Position numbers and translations under genes: made by a program
Shown: in pieces, positions 45,360-54,671 of the stretch
How the letters are laid out: the number at the start of each line of letters is the position of its first letter
Position numbering within the stretch: position 1 is the first letter of the stretch
Assembly: GCA_016795385.1 (NCBI GenBank)
Contig: JAEUHI010000078.1
Span: forward strand, 62,001 to 126,000
Length of the DNA: 64,000 bases
Source of the DNA: Verrucomicrobiales bacterium
GTDB lineage: Bacteria > Verrucomicrobiota > Verrucomicrobiia > Verrucomicrobiales > DEV007
Direction of reading: 5' to 3'
The notes under the pieces: generated by a model
Told to the model about the DNA's origin: nothing
Databases searched by the model: none
What the model saw: only the letters and a program-made list of their open reading frames with translations

Positions 45360-47864
45360 TCAGTGGTTGAAAAGGAACTCCTTCGTGTTGACGAGGGCCC
45401 AGAGGATGTCCTCGAAGGCCTCGCGCTCGGCTTTGGCGAGGGCGGTCGCGTCGGTGCCGGCGGCGGCGCGCTTCTTCGCGAGGTGGGCTCCGGCGGCGGC
45501 CAACTCGGCGGGGCGTGGCTCGCGGGCGAGGGCGTGGAGATAGAGTTCGCCGAGCCGCTCGTTGTCAGGACGGTCTTTCGCCGCGGCGAGGGCGGCGGCG
45601 CGTCCGGCGTCGCCGCCGAGCTTGCTCTGGATCGTTTCGGAATTGATGAGATGGAGGCTCTGGGCGAGGTTCGCATCGGCGACGCGCTCGCATTCGCAGG
45701 CGCTGTCCATCTCGGGACGGCCGAAGACGGAGAGGAAGAAGGAGTCCTCGTTGAACTTGTCGTCGGGGAGGAAGACGGCGCGGACTCCGGCGGGCTGGTT
45801 CTTGAACGTGTCGCCCGATTTCGAGACGAAGTTGATCGAGTCGAGGAGCACCTCGGCCTGGAGCCTCTTCGGATAGTAGCGCGAGAAGTTCTGCGTGTCG
45901 GCGAGGTTGTGTTCGTTCGGCACGGCGCTGAGCTGGTAGGTGCGGCTGTTCACGAGCGTCCGCACGAGGTGTTTCAGGTCGAACCCGCTCTTCGCGAAAT
46001 CTTCGGCGAGGGCGTCGAGCAGCTCGGGATGCGAGGCCGGATTGGTGACGCGCATGTCGTCCTCGGGCTCGACGAGGCCGAGGCTGAAGAAGTGTTTCCA
46101 ATAGCGGTTCACGACCATCTTCGCGAACCAGGGATTTTCCGCGGAGGTCATCCACGAGGCGAGGGCCTCGCGCGGATCCTCGGAGACGGGCAGATCGAGC
46201 GGATCGCTGCCGAGGGGCTTCGGTTTCAGCACCACCTGGGTGTTGGGATTCTGCATTGTCGCGTTGCCGCGCTTGTGGAAGATGATCTCTTCGTCGGGCT
46301 GCTCGCCGGGCTTGCGGCCGACGTTGCTGAGGAAGGCGGCGAAGCCGTAGTAGTCGTCCTGCGACCACTTCTCGTAGGGATGGTGGTGGCACTGGGCGCA
46401 CTGCATGCGGATGCCGAGGAAGACCTGGGCGATGTCCTGCATCTGCTCCTTCTGGTCCTTCACCGCGCGGAACCACGCGACCTCGGGATTCTGTCCGATC
46501 TCGCCGGAGGCGGTGAGCAAATCGGTGACGATGGCATTGTAGGGACGGTTCTCGAGCAGCCCCGTGCGGAGCCAGTCGTGGAAGGCGTAGGTGCCACGCT
46601 GGTAGGTGTCCTTGGCCCGCTTGTTCCGCAGGATGCCGGCCCACTTTTGAGCGAAGTAGGCGGCGTAATCGGGCGAGTCGAGGAGGCGGTCGATCGTTTT
46701 GGCGCGTTTGTCAGGGCTCTGGTCGGCGAGGAAGGCGCGCGACTCCTCTGCGGTGGGCAGGCGGCCGGCGATGTCGACGGTGACGCGCCGGAGGAAGGTG
46801 GCGTCGTCGGCCGGAGCCGAGGGCGGCAGGCCGAGGAGGGTCAGCTTCTTGAAGATGTGCTCGTCGATGTAGTTCGACTTCTCCGGCATCGTCCCGGTGT
46901 CGGCCCCGAGCGGGATGGTGGCGCGGAAGACGTCGACGTGCTCCTGGAAGCGCACCATGATCGAGGCGGTGCCGGTGCGGTCGGCGAGGACGACGTGACC
47001 CTCGGCATCGACCTCGGCCATGTCCTTCTGGTTCGACTCGTAGAGCGCGAGACGGGTGATGTCGCGCTCGCTCCCGTCGGAGAATTTCGCGGTCACCGCG
47101 AGCTGCTGGGTCGCCTTGGCGTTGGCGACGCGCTCCTTCGGAAAGACGGAGATGCCCGTGACCTTCGGCGCTTTGTCGTCCTGATAGGGCATGCCCTCGC
47201 GGATCCAGCGGATGAGGGTGTTGTAATCGCGCGATCCCTTTTCCATGCGGATGCCGCCTTCGTGCGGGATCTCGCCGGTGGCCTTCATGACGAGGAGACT
47301 GTGCTCGGGGGCCGAGGGGAAAACGCGCCGTCCGCGCGACTCCCGCACGAGCCATTCGTGGTCGTTCCAAGGCTCGTAGCCGAGGAGGGAAAGGCGGAAA
47401 TTTTTCTGCCCGCCCGACTTGCCATGGCAGCCGCCGCCGTTGCAGCCGTATTTCGTGAAGACACTGACGACCTCGTTCGAGAAATGGATCGGCTCGGGTT
47501 GATCGAAACCCTCGACGACGACTTCGACCGGGACGGGCAGGCCGCTCGTGCCGGGAAGCGAAGCGACGACGAGGGTTTTCCCGTTCGCCAGCGGCGTGAC
47601 GAATCCGTGGGAATCGATAGCGACGATGCCGGGCGTCTCGGCTTCGTAGCTGACGGCGTGGGTGACGTCGCGCGGACGCGAGGCCGCCTCGTCGGTGACG
47701 ATGAGCTGGGCGTTCGACCAAGGACCTCGCAGAGTGACTTTCGGAGTGGAAACGGACAGTTTCGCGGCGGGTAGCGGCGGCGCGGCCGGGGGTAGGGCCA
47801 CGGGATTCGCGTAGGAGAGCGAGGCCACGATGAGAATGAGAACGGCGAGAAACGGACGCTTCAT
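45360..47864 (-). CDS. DUF1549/DUF1553 (PSCyt2/PSD1) cytochrome-like protein
   Basis: 834 residues with a signal peptide (about 1-19). A Big_2-like Ig domain is near 35-115. A heme-like site CNGGGCHGKSGG is near 139. The DUF1549 core is near 335-500 (YIDEHIFKKLTLLGLPPSAPADDATFLRRVTVDIAGRLPT; MQCAQCHHHPYEKWSQDDYYGFAAF), and DUF1553 near 570-800 (WFAKMVVNRYWKHFFSLGLVEPEDDMR). Such proteins sit with DUF1501 partners in PVC genomes; a role in polymer degradation or electron transfer is proposed but unproven. The gene lies 77 bases after the DUF1501 gene. Confidence 0.95.
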   Translation of the reverse strand: MKRPFLAVLILIVASLSYANPVALPPAAPPLPAAKLSVSTPKVTLRGPWSNAQLIVTDEAASRPRDVTHAVSYEAETPGIVAIDSHGFVTPLANGKTLVVASLPGTSGLPVPVEVVVEGFDQPEPIHFSNEVVSVFTKYGCNGGGCHGKSGGQKNFRLSLLGYEPWNDHEWLVRESRGRRVFPSAPEHSLLVMKATGEIPHEGGIRMEKGSRDYNTLIRWIREGMPYQDDKAPKVTGISVFPKERVANAKATQQLAVTAKFSDGSERDITRLALYESNQKDMAEVDAEGHVVLADRTGTASIMVRFQEHVDVFRATIPLGADTGTMPEKSNYIDEHIFKKLTLLGLPPSAPADDATFLRRVTVDIAGRLPTAEESRAFLADQSPDKRAKTIDRLLDSPDYAAYFAQKWAGILRNKRAKDTYQRGTYAFHDWLRTGLLENRPYNAIVTDLLTASGEIGQNPEVAWFRAVKDQKEQMQDIAQVFLGIRMQCAQCHHHPYEKWSQDDYYGFAAFLSNVGRKPGEQPDEEIIFHKRGNATMQNPNTQVVLKPKPLGSDPLDLPVSEDPREALASWMTSAENPWFAKMVVNRYWKHFFSLGLVEPEDDMRVTNPASHPELLDALAEDFAKSGFDLKHLVRTLVNSRTYQLSAVPNEHNLADTQNFSRYYPKRLQAEVLLDSINFVSKSGDTFKNQPAGVRAVFLPDDKFNEDSFFLSVFGRPEMDSACECERVADANLAQSLHLINSETIQSKLGGDAGRAAALAAAKDRPDNERLGELYLHALAREPRPAELAAAGAHLAKKRAAAGTDATALAKAEREAFEDILWALVNTKEFLFNH

Positions 47865-47871
47865 GGAAAAG

Positions 47872-47934
47872 AAAGTAGCTGCGGCTTCAGCCGCGGGCGT
47901 TCGAATGATCTTCGGCTGAAGCCGAAGCCACTTT
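47872..47934. repeat. inverted repeat between DUF1501 and DUF1549 genes
   Basis: Left arm AAAGTAGCTGCGGCTTCAGC and following bases (47872-47896) pairs with the right arm 47910-47934. The 25-bp arms match at about 20 positions around a 13-base spacer. It lies between two genes of one set, so it may act as an mRNA stabiliser or attenuator, or be a dispersed repeat. Confidence 0.75.
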
Positions 47935-47941
47935 CGGCGGG

Positions 47942-49300
47942 TCAGGCGATGAGCTCCTTCATGGGTGAATAATGCGGATCGACGAGATAAGTCGGACGCC
48001 CCGTGAGATCGGGGATGGCGGTGCTGTTCGCGTCGATGCCGACGGATTTGTAGAGCGTGGCGAAAATCTCCTGAAATTCGACGGGCCGCTCCACGACCTC
48101 GCCGGCGAGGCGGTCGGTCGCGCCGACGACCTGGCCGTGGTTCATGCCACCGCAGGCGAGGACCGCGCTGTTGACCCGAGGCCAGTGATCGCGTCCGCCC
48201 TTCGGATTGATCTTCGGGGTGCGACCGAACTCGCCCCAGACGATGACGCTGACATCCTGGTCGAGTCCACGGTCGTGGAGATCCTGGACGAGGGCGGTGA
48301 GACCCTGGTCGAGCATGGGGAATTCCTTCCGTGCGCTTTGGAAATTGTTGCTGTGCCAGTCCCAGCGCGAGAAGGAGAGGGTGACGCAGCGGGCTCCGGC
48401 CTCGACGAGGCGGCGGGCCATGAGGAATTGGTCGAGGCGCCTCCAGCTGCCGTCATCCAGGTGCTCGTGGAGCCCTTTGCCGTAGCGCTCGATGAGTTTC
48501 GGATCTTCCTCCGTGATGTCGAGGGCCTTCGCAAGATTACTTGAGGTGAGCACGCCGAAAGCCTGCTGGTTGAAGGTGTCGAGTCCCTCCATCATTCCGG
48601 AGCGGTCGACGTCGCGGCGGAAATCGTCGAAACTCGCGAGCAAGGCACGGCGGTCGCCGAGGCGTTCGAGACTGACGCCCTTGAGGACGATGTCTTCCTT
48701 GCCCGCGCCGCGGAAGGGTGTGAAGGGCGAATGCGAGGGCCCGAGGAAACCGGCGGGTCCGGGATTGCCCCATTCATCATGACCGCATTTCGGGGCGAGT
48801 CCAACGAAGGGCGGGCACGATTCGTTGACGCCGCCCTGCAGCTTCGAGATCGCCGCGCCGATGCTGGGCCATCCGCCCGGAGGGACGTTGCTGCGGCCGG
48901 GGCGTCCGGTGAGACACATCATCGCATCATGCGGCCCTTCGGCTCCGACGATGGAACGAACGAAGGTGAACTTGTCGGCCATCTTCGCCATGAGTGGCAG
49001 TTCCTCGCTGAGCTCGATGCCGGAGACGTTGGTTTTGATGGGGCGGAATTCGCCCCGGTATTCGGCGGGTGCCTCGGGTTTCAAATCCCACATGTCCTGA
49101 TGCGGGGGACCGCCCGGGAGGAAGATCATGATGACCGCCTTGTGATTGATCCCCTTGGCCGGTTTTCCCGCCGCGGCCTCGGCGGCGAAAAGCTGGGGCA
49201 AACTCGCGCCACCGAGGGCGAGGCCGCCGATTTGCAGAAAGGACCGTCGCGAGAGTCCGTCACAGAACTTGCCCGAGTCGTTTCCGAGGATGGTGAGCAT
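47942..49300 (-). CDS. DUF1501 protein with Tat signal
   Basis: 452 residues from the ATG at 49300; an upstream in-frame ATG at 49363 precedes a stretch that does not look coding. The Tat signal SRRSFLQIGGLALGG is near residues 15-30. The core is the DUF1501 (sulfatase-like alpha/beta) family: KAVIMIFLPGGPPHQDMWDLKP near 55, SIVGAEGPHDAMMCLTGRPG, and VIVWGEFGRTPKIN near 358. It is exported folded. First gene of the minus-strand set; its upstream region has a 13-bp perfect inverted repeat around a possible promoter. Confidence 0.95.
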   Translation of the reverse strand: MLTILGNDSGKFCDGLSRRSFLQIGGLALGGASLPQLFAAEAAAGKPAKGINHKAVIMIFLPGGPPHQDMWDLKPEAPAEYRGEFRPIKTNVSGIELSEELPLMAKMADKFTFVRSIVGAEGPHDAMMCLTGRPGRSNVPPGGWPSIGAAISKLQGGVNESCPPFVGLAPKCGHDEWGNPGPAGFLGPSHSPFTPFRGAGKEDIVLKGVSLERLGDRRALLASFDDFRRDVDRSGMMEGLDTFNQQAFGVLTSSNLAKALDITEEDPKLIERYGKGLHEHLDDGSWRRLDQFLMARRLVEAGARCVTLSFSRWDWHSNNFQSARKEFPMLDQGLTALVQDLHDRGLDQDVSVIVWGEFGRTPKINPKGGRDHWPRVNSAVLACGGMNHGQVVGATDRLAGEVVERPVEFQEIFATLYKSVGIDANSTAIPDLTGRPTYLVDPHYSPMKELIA

Positions 49301-49330
49301 GGTGGTGAATGGGTTGGCGCTTCCAGATCG

Positions 49331-49378
49331 CGGGCCGATTTCCCTCCCGCAAGGTGTATACAATAGGAAATCGGCCCG
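49331..49378. promoter_or_regulatory. 13-bp perfect inverted repeat in the DUF1501 upstream region
   Basis: CGGGCCGATTTCC (49331-49343) and GGAAATCGGCCCG (49366-49378) are perfect inverted repeats around a 22-base AT-richer centre that contains GTATAC. They lie 31 to 78 bases upstream of the DUF1501 start. In minus-strand reading the centre could hold a -10-like element. It could be a looped operator or a terminator/attenuator. Confidence 0.5.
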
Positions 49379-49441
49379 AAAGGGACCAGACCGCTCTTCT
49401 ACGCGTTCACGCTTGGCGTGAATGAGGGAGGGGATGGAATG

Positions 49442-49508
49442 AAACGAAGGTCAGAGGTCACCGCTCGCCGGATCGCTCACCCCGGCGAGCCGGGTTCCAC
49501 CTTCGTTT
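49442..49508. repeat. two-tier imperfect palindrome
   Basis: Outer arms AAACGAAGG (49442-49450) and CCTTCGTTT (49500-49508), and inner arms GCTCGCCGG (49463-49471) and CCGGCGAGC (49482-49490), each perfect 9-bp pairs. The rest of the divergent gap between the DUF1501 gene and the FGE-fold gene shows no other clear signal. Confidence 0.65.
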
Positions 49509-49583
49509 TGACCAGCCTGCTCGCTCCCGTCGAACGCATATCCGGACTCGCTGGGAGAGCCGGGTTCAGACTAGGATTCAGGC

Positions 49584-50771
49584 ATGAATCGGTTCGCACT
49601 TCCCGTCACCGCATGCTTCGTCGCTTCTGCCGTCACCGCCCTTGCCCAGTCGCGTGATCCCTACCCCCAAACCGCCGACGAAGCGATGGAGCGGATCTCC
49701 GATGAGGAACGCGAGCGGGTCGCGGCCCTGCGTGAGCGTATTCTCGAATCCACGGTGAAGACCGGCGAGGCAGCGATGACGGACTACATCATCCCCGTTC
49801 CGAAGGCGGTGGAATATCGAGTCTATCCCTCGAATGAACCGCTTCCGAAAGATGGCGCTCGGCTCGACATGGTCGCGATCCGGGGAGGCGAGTTCCTCAT
49901 GGGCAGTCCCCCGGACGAACCGAAACGCGACAAGGATGAAGGCCCTCAAGTGCAGGTGAGGGTCAGCCCCTTTTGGATGGCACGCTTCGAGACAACTTGG
50001 AATCTCTACGAGCCCTTCATGTTCACCGGTTTTGCCCGTAGAAAGGACGGATACCTGGAGTACCCTCAACACGAAAAGCACGCCACCGCGGTCGACCTGG
50101 TCGCCTCCCCCACCACTCCTTATACCCAGATGAGCTTCGGCATGGGCATGGACGGTTTTCCGGCGATCTGCATGACCCACCATGCGGCGAACAAATTCTG
50201 CGAATGGCTCAGCTTCCAAACGGGCCACTTTTACCGACTCCCCACCGAGGCCGAATGGGAATACGCTTGCCGGGCGGGAACAACCGGGCCCTTTTCATGT
50301 CCACCGGAGGAACTCGATCAATACGCCGTCCTCGATCCTGACCAGGTCCGGGTGGGTTACGAGAAAATTGGCACCAAAAAGCCGAATCCCTGGGGTCTTT
50401 ACGACATGCACGGCAACGTAATGGAGTGGTGTCTCGATCAGTACCGAAAGAACGCCTATCAGCTTTGGACCGGCGATGTCTTGGTCAATCCCATCACCCG
50501 GCCAGAAACCCGCTACGCACGGGTCGTGCGGGGAGGCTCGTGGTACGATCCCGCGGAGGAGTTGCGTTCGGCGCGGCGCATTCCCTCTGAACCTAACTGG
50601 CAGATCCAGGATCCACAGAAACCCCGCAGTCTCTGGTATCTCAGCGATGCCATGTGGCTCGGCTTCCGCGTCGTCCGCCCGCTCGCCGTTCCAAGCGTGG
50701 ATGAGATGTTGTTCGCTTGGAACAATAGCTTCCTCGACGAAGCTGAGGAACGTCCCAATCTGCCCAGGTAA
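49584..50771 (+). CDS. secreted FGE/SUMF1-fold protein
   Basis: 395 residues with a signal peptide (about 1-22, ending VTALAQS). FGE-sulfatase-fold landmarks: MVAIRGGEFLMGSPPDEPKRD near 98-118, RLPTEAEWEYACRAG near 218, NPWGLYDMHGNVMEWCLDQ near 265, and RVVRGGSWYDPAEELRSARR near 310. The two catalytic cysteines of true formylglycine-generating enzymes, expected after GGS, are not seen; the text has WYDP instead. So it is more likely a binding or structural member. No sulfatase gene is adjacent. Confidence 0.9.
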   Translation: MNRFALPVTACFVASAVTALAQSRDPYPQTADEAMERISDEERERVAALRERILESTVKTGEAAMTDYIIPVPKAVEYRVYPSNEPLPKDGARLDMVAIRGGEFLMGSPPDEPKRDKDEGPQVQVRVSPFWMARFETTWNLYEPFMFTGFARRKDGYLEYPQHEKHATAVDLVASPTTPYTQMSFGMGMDGFPAICMTHHAANKFCEWLSFQTGHFYRLPTEAEWEYACRAGTTGPFSCPPEELDQYAVLDPDQVRVGYEKIGTKKPNPWGLYDMHGNVMEWCLDQYRKNAYQLWTGDVLVNPITRPETRYARVVRGGSWYDPAEELRSARRIPSEPNWQIQDPQKPRSLWYLSDAMWLGFRVVRPLAVPSVDEMLFAWNNSFLDEAEERPNLPR

Positions 50772-50864
50772 AACGCCTTTTTCCTCGCCAAACCCGCGAA
50801 ATCGAACGTATCGTGGCGGCGTTTGTCGCAGTGTTGTCCCACCGACAACCCCAACCACCCATCC

Positions 50865-51605
50865 ATGCCCATGACCTCCGAAAACCACCTCTCCCGCCGT
50901 CACTTCGCCCTCACCGGAGCCCTCGCCGCCGGGGCCGCGCTGCTGCCGACCCGCCTCGTCCAGGCCGCCGCGCCTTACGAGCAGGGCGCCCTCCCATACG
51001 CCTTCGACGCGCTCGAGCCGCACATCGACGCGAAGACGATGGAGATCCACCACGGCAAACACCACGCCACCTACATCAAGAATCTCAACACCGCCCTCGA
51101 AGGCAAGGCGGACCTCGCCGGCCTCTCCCTCGACGACCTCATGGCCCATCTTGGCAAGGTCGAGGACAAGGCCCTCCAGACCACCCTGCGCAACAACGGC
51201 GGCGGTCACTGGAACCACGCCTTCTTCTGGGACATTCTCGCTCCCGCCGACAAATCGGGCAAACCCTCCGACGAACTTGCCAAGGCCATCGACGCCTCCT
51301 TCGGATCGATGGATGCCTTCAAAACCGCCTTCGGCGAAGCCGCCACGAAGCGTTTCGGTTCCGGCTGGGCCTGGCTCATCAAGAAGGATGGCAAGGTCCT
51401 CGTCACGAGCACGCCGAACCAGGACAATCCCCTCATGCCCGGCCTCGTAGCCGATGCCGAGCTCGGCACGCCGCTCCTCGGCCTCGATGTCTGGGAGCAC
51501 GCCTATTACCTGCACTATCAAAACCGCCGCGCCGATTACATCACCGCCTGGTGGAACGTGGTGAACTGGGATCGCGTTTCGGCCATCTTCGCCGGCGCGA
51601 AGTGA
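50865..51605 (+). CDS. exported Fe/Mn superoxide dismutase
   Basis: 246 residues from the ATG at 50865. A Tat-type leader SRRHFALTGALAAGAALLP precedes the mature enzyme, so it is exported folded. Metal ligands and family text: HHGKHHATYIKNLN, HWNHAFFWDIL, GSGWAWLI and DVWEHAYYLHYQNRRADYITAWW. It converts superoxide to peroxide and oxygen. The metal type cannot be called from this text with certainty. It lies seven bases upstream of recQ. Confidence 0.95.
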   Translation: MPMTSENHLSRRHFALTGALAAGAALLPTRLVQAAAPYEQGALPYAFDALEPHIDAKTMEIHHGKHHATYIKNLNTALEGKADLAGLSLDDLMAHLGKVEDKALQTTLRNNGGGHWNHAFFWDILAPADKSGKPSDELAKAIDASFGSMDAFKTAFGEAATKRFGSGWAWLIKKDGKVLVTSTPNQDNPLMPGLVADAELGTPLLGLDVWEHAYYLHYQNRRADYITAWWNVVNWDRVSAIFAGAK

Positions 51606-51612
51606 GCGGTGG

Positions 51613-53526
51613 ATGGACCTCACCGAATCCCTCCGCCGTTTTTTCGGCCACGATACCTTTCGCCCCGGGCAGGAAGCGGTCATCAGCCGCCTCCTCCCGG
51701 GGCGCTCCGTTTTGGCGCTTTTCCCCACGGGCGCGGGCAAGAGCCTTTGTTATCAATTGCCGGCCCTGCTCCTCGACGGGCTCACCCTCGTCGTTTCGCC
51801 CCTCATCGCCCTGATGAAGGACCAGGTCGGGGCGCTGCAGGCGCGTGGCCTCGCTGCCGAACGGCTCGACTCGACCCTGTCGCCCGAGGAGGTCAACAGG
51901 GTCTACTCGTCGATGGAGGACGGTTCGCTGAAGCTGCTCTACGTCTCGCCCGAACGGCTCGCCAACGCGGGGTTTTTGAAACGCCTCCAGCGTTGCGACA
52001 TCAGCCTCTTCGCCGTCGATGAAGCGCATTGTCTCTCCGAGTGGGGCCACAATTTCCGTCCCGACTACCTTCGTCTCCCCGAGGTCGCCCGCTCGCTCGG
52101 AGCCGGGCGTGTACTCGCCCTCACCGCCACAGCGACGCCCGCGGTGGCAGCGCAGATCCGCGAACGCTTCGGCATTGCGGAAGAAGATCAAGTGCAGACC
52201 GGCTTCGCCCGGCCGAACCTGCGATTCCGCGTCCATCCCTGCACCGCGCGGGAGCGCGACCGGAGATTGGTGGATTTGTTAGGTGAAGCGGAAGCCTCGC
52301 CCGCGATCGTCTACGTGACCCTGCAGGAGACTTCCGAGCGCGTCGCCGGACTGCTGAAGCGCGCCGGGATCGCCGCCCGGGCCTACCACGCGGGAATGCG
52401 CGACGAGGACCGCGCCGAGGTGCAGGATGGTTTCATGGACGGCCTCATCCCCGTCGTCGTCGCAACCATCGCCTTCGGCATGGGTGTCGACAAATCCGAC
52501 ATCCGCCGCGTCGTTCATTTCAACCTGCCCAAGTCGCTCGAGAACTACGTGCAGGAGTCGGGCCGCGCCGGACGCGATGGAGCTCCCGCCGTCTGCGACA
52601 TCCTCGCCTGTGCCGACGACCTCACCGTCCTTGAGAATTTCATCTACGGCGACACACCCTCGCCCACCGCGTTGAAGTCGCTCGTCGAGCATGTCCTCCT
52701 GCGCGGTGAGGCGTTTTCGGTGTCGCGCTACGATCTCTCGCAATCGCGCGACATCCGCCAGACCGTCGTCGAGACGGCCCTCACGTATCTCGAAATGGAA
52801 GGCCTGCTGGTGCCGGAAGGGCCCTTCTACGGCGGCAGCGAAGTGCGTCTGCTGCGTCCCTTTGAAACAGTGCTCGCGGGACTGCCGCACGACCGCAAGG
52901 AGCTGCTGCGACGACTCTTCGAAACCGGAAAGGCCGGGCGGCTTTGGCATCGCTTCGATCACGGGGAATCAGCAACGGCCCTCGGAGTCACGGAGGAGAT
53001 GATTTCGCGGATCCTTTCCGATCTGGCCGTCCACGGTGAGGCGGTGCGCCGACCCTACGGTCTTCGCCATGCCTATCATCTCGGCGCTGGCACGGACCGG
53101 TCGGTGGGTGCGGTCGCGGCGAGATTGGCGGATCGTTTCGCGTCGCGGGAGGTCGCGGAAATCGCGCGCCTGCATCAGGTCGTGGATCTGTGCGAGACGC
53201 CGCAATGCCTGCCGCAGCAGTTGATCGCGCATTTCGGCGAGAGCATCGCGCCCTGCGGGAATTGCGCCGTCTGTCTCGGCGAACACGCGGGCGGCCCGTT
53301 GCCGGCAACGAAGCGCGGCGAGCTGACCCTCGAGGATGCCGCGCTCATTCGCGAGGCGAAGGCCGAACATCATCCCGCCCTGCGCCAGCCGCGCCAGCTC
53401 GCCCGGTTTCTCTGCGGGCTCTCGAGTCCGGCGACGACCCGCGCCCGCCTGAATCGCGACGACCGTTTCGGTGCCCTCGCCGAAGTGCCCTTTCTCGAGG
53501 TGCTGGATCAGTGCGAGTCGTTTTAA
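51613..53526 (+). CDS. recQ: RecQ-family ATP-dependent DNA helicase
   Basis: 637 residues. Superfamily 2 motifs: FRPGQEAVISRL near 18, Walker A PTGAGKSLCYQLPAL near 40, DEAHCLSEWGHNFRPDYL near 136, ALTATATPAV near 170, IPVVVATIAFGMGVDKSDIRRVVHFNLP near 280, and QESGRAGRDG near 315. The zinc/winged-helix part ends with CETPQCLPQQLIAHFG and CGNCAVC near 550. No HRDC domain is seen. The enzyme unwinds recombination intermediates. It converges on the APH-like gene with ten bases between stops. Confidence 0.95.
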   Translation: MDLTESLRRFFGHDTFRPGQEAVISRLLPGRSVLALFPTGAGKSLCYQLPALLLDGLTLVVSPLIALMKDQVGALQARGLAAERLDSTLSPEEVNRVYSSMEDGSLKLLYVSPERLANAGFLKRLQRCDISLFAVDEAHCLSEWGHNFRPDYLRLPEVARSLGAGRVLALTATATPAVAAQIRERFGIAEEDQVQTGFARPNLRFRVHPCTARERDRRLVDLLGEAEASPAIVYVTLQETSERVAGLLKRAGIAARAYHAGMRDEDRAEVQDGFMDGLIPVVVATIAFGMGVDKSDIRRVVHFNLPKSLENYVQESGRAGRDGAPAVCDILACADDLTVLENFIYGDTPSPTALKSLVEHVLLRGEAFSVSRYDLSQSRDIRQTVVETALTYLEMEGLLVPEGPFYGGSEVRLLRPFETVLAGLPHDRKELLRRLFETGKAGRLWHRFDHGESATALGVTEEMISRILSDLAVHGEAVRRPYGLRHAYHLGAGTDRSVGAVAARLADRFASREVAEIARLHQVVDLCETPQCLPQQLIAHFGESIAPCGNCAVCLGEHAGGPLPATKRGELTLEDAALIREAKAEHHPALRQPRQLARFLCGLSSPATTRARLNRDDRFGALAEVPFLEVLDQCESF

Positions 53527-53536
53527 GCGGGGCGAT

Positions 53537-54520
53537 TCACCCTAACAGATCACTCAAAACCGTCAGCCCGCCGTCTTTCCGGGACAATTCGAGGAGCCGC
53601 GCTTTGGCCACGGGGATGTGGGCGAGAAATTCCCGTTTCTCCTTCACCTCGCCGAGAAAGCCATAGGCCCCGAGCGCCTGCATGAGTCGCTGCATCGCGC
53701 ATTGGACGAGACGTCGCTCGTAGTCCTGGCGTGATTCGGCATGACCCGCCTCTTGCTTCAGGGAAAAATAAAAATCGATCAGGTCCGCGGTCTCTTCTGG
53801 TGTGAATACGCTGTAGGGATCGTAGACCATCGAGGCGAGATCATACTCGGGCAGCCCCCAGCGCAGCCCTTGGTAATCGATCAGGAAACTGCCGCCGTCG
53901 CGCAGCATCACATTCGTGCTCTGGAAATCGCGGTGGACGAGGCTGCGGCGGTGACCGGCCAGCTCACGACCGAGCGCGGCGAGCGAGGGATCTTCCCGCA
54001 GGGCCGCGGCGATCTCCGGCGAATGAAAACGCTCGACGTAATGGGTGAGGAAATAGTTCCGCTCCCATTCATAGAGCGATTCATCGAAGGGTCGCTCCAG
54101 CTCGGGCAAGTCCTCAGGCGCCGCATCTTCGCAGACGCAATGGAGCGGAAAGACGGTGCGCAGAGCCGACTCGTAGGCGGGACGCCGCGAGGTCTCCCAG
54201 CAAGTGCCGGCGAGATTGCCGAGATCGGTTTCACCGAGATCCTCGACCCAGAGAAGCCGCAGATCCTCGCGCCGGGCGGCGATGGCGGGGGCACCGATGT
54301 GGTGACGGTTGAGGAAATCGGTGATCGAGGCGAAGCGCGGGTTGTCGGCCCGGTCGAGCTCGTAATGCATCGCGATGAGGCTGCGCTCACCCCCGGTTTC
54401 GCTGACGCGGACGAAGAGTCGGCCCGACCCGCCCTTTTCGATCACGGTAAAGTCGAGGGCGGCCGCGCCCCATCCGGGCACGGCCTCGCGCGTGTGTCGT
54501 TCGATCTCCGCCAGTTCCAT
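53537..54520 (-). CDS. aminoglycoside phosphotransferase-fold sugar kinase (AmgK-like)
   Basis: 327 residues from the ATG at 54520; longer in-frame text upstream is not family-like. Kinase landmarks: LVHRDFQSTNVMLR near 197 (catalytic loop), FLIDYQGLRWGLPEYDLASMVYDPY near 215 (metal loop), and an N-terminal GGSGRLFVRVSETG near 30. The HRDFQ and DYQ variants match AmgK-type enzymes that phosphorylate N-acetylmuramate/glucosamine at C1 in wall recycling. No MurU partner gene is next to it here, so the substrate is inferred. Confidence 0.85.
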   Translation of the reverse strand: MELAEIERHTREAVPGWGAAALDFTVIEKGGSGRLFVRVSETGGERSLIAMHYELDRADNPRFASITDFLNRHHIGAPAIAARREDLRLLWVEDLGETDLGNLAGTCWETSRRPAYESALRTVFPLHCVCEDAAPEDLPELERPFDESLYEWERNYFLTHYVERFHSPEIAAALREDPSLAALGRELAGHRRSLVHRDFQSTNVMLRDGGSFLIDYQGLRWGLPEYDLASMVYDPYSVFTPEETADLIDFYFSLKQEAGHAESRQDYERRLVQCAMQRLMQALGAYGFLGEVKEKREFLAHIPVAKARLLELSRKDGGLTVLSDLLG

Positions 54521-54671
54521 AAAAACGCAAGCGGCCAACAAAACACGCTTTGCGGGGCGGGAAAAGCCCTTTTCCATGGAGAGGGCGAGATCGTCGTCCA
54601 GAGACGGCGAATCCCCTGCGAAACCGGTTGCGAGGGGGTGATTTCGCGTCACCGTTGCCCTTTTCCCGGCG

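Noticed and set aside
45342..47774. Long plus-strand open frame over the DUF1549/1553 gene
   Set aside because: Shadow of a well-supported minus-strand gene with heme and DUF motifs.
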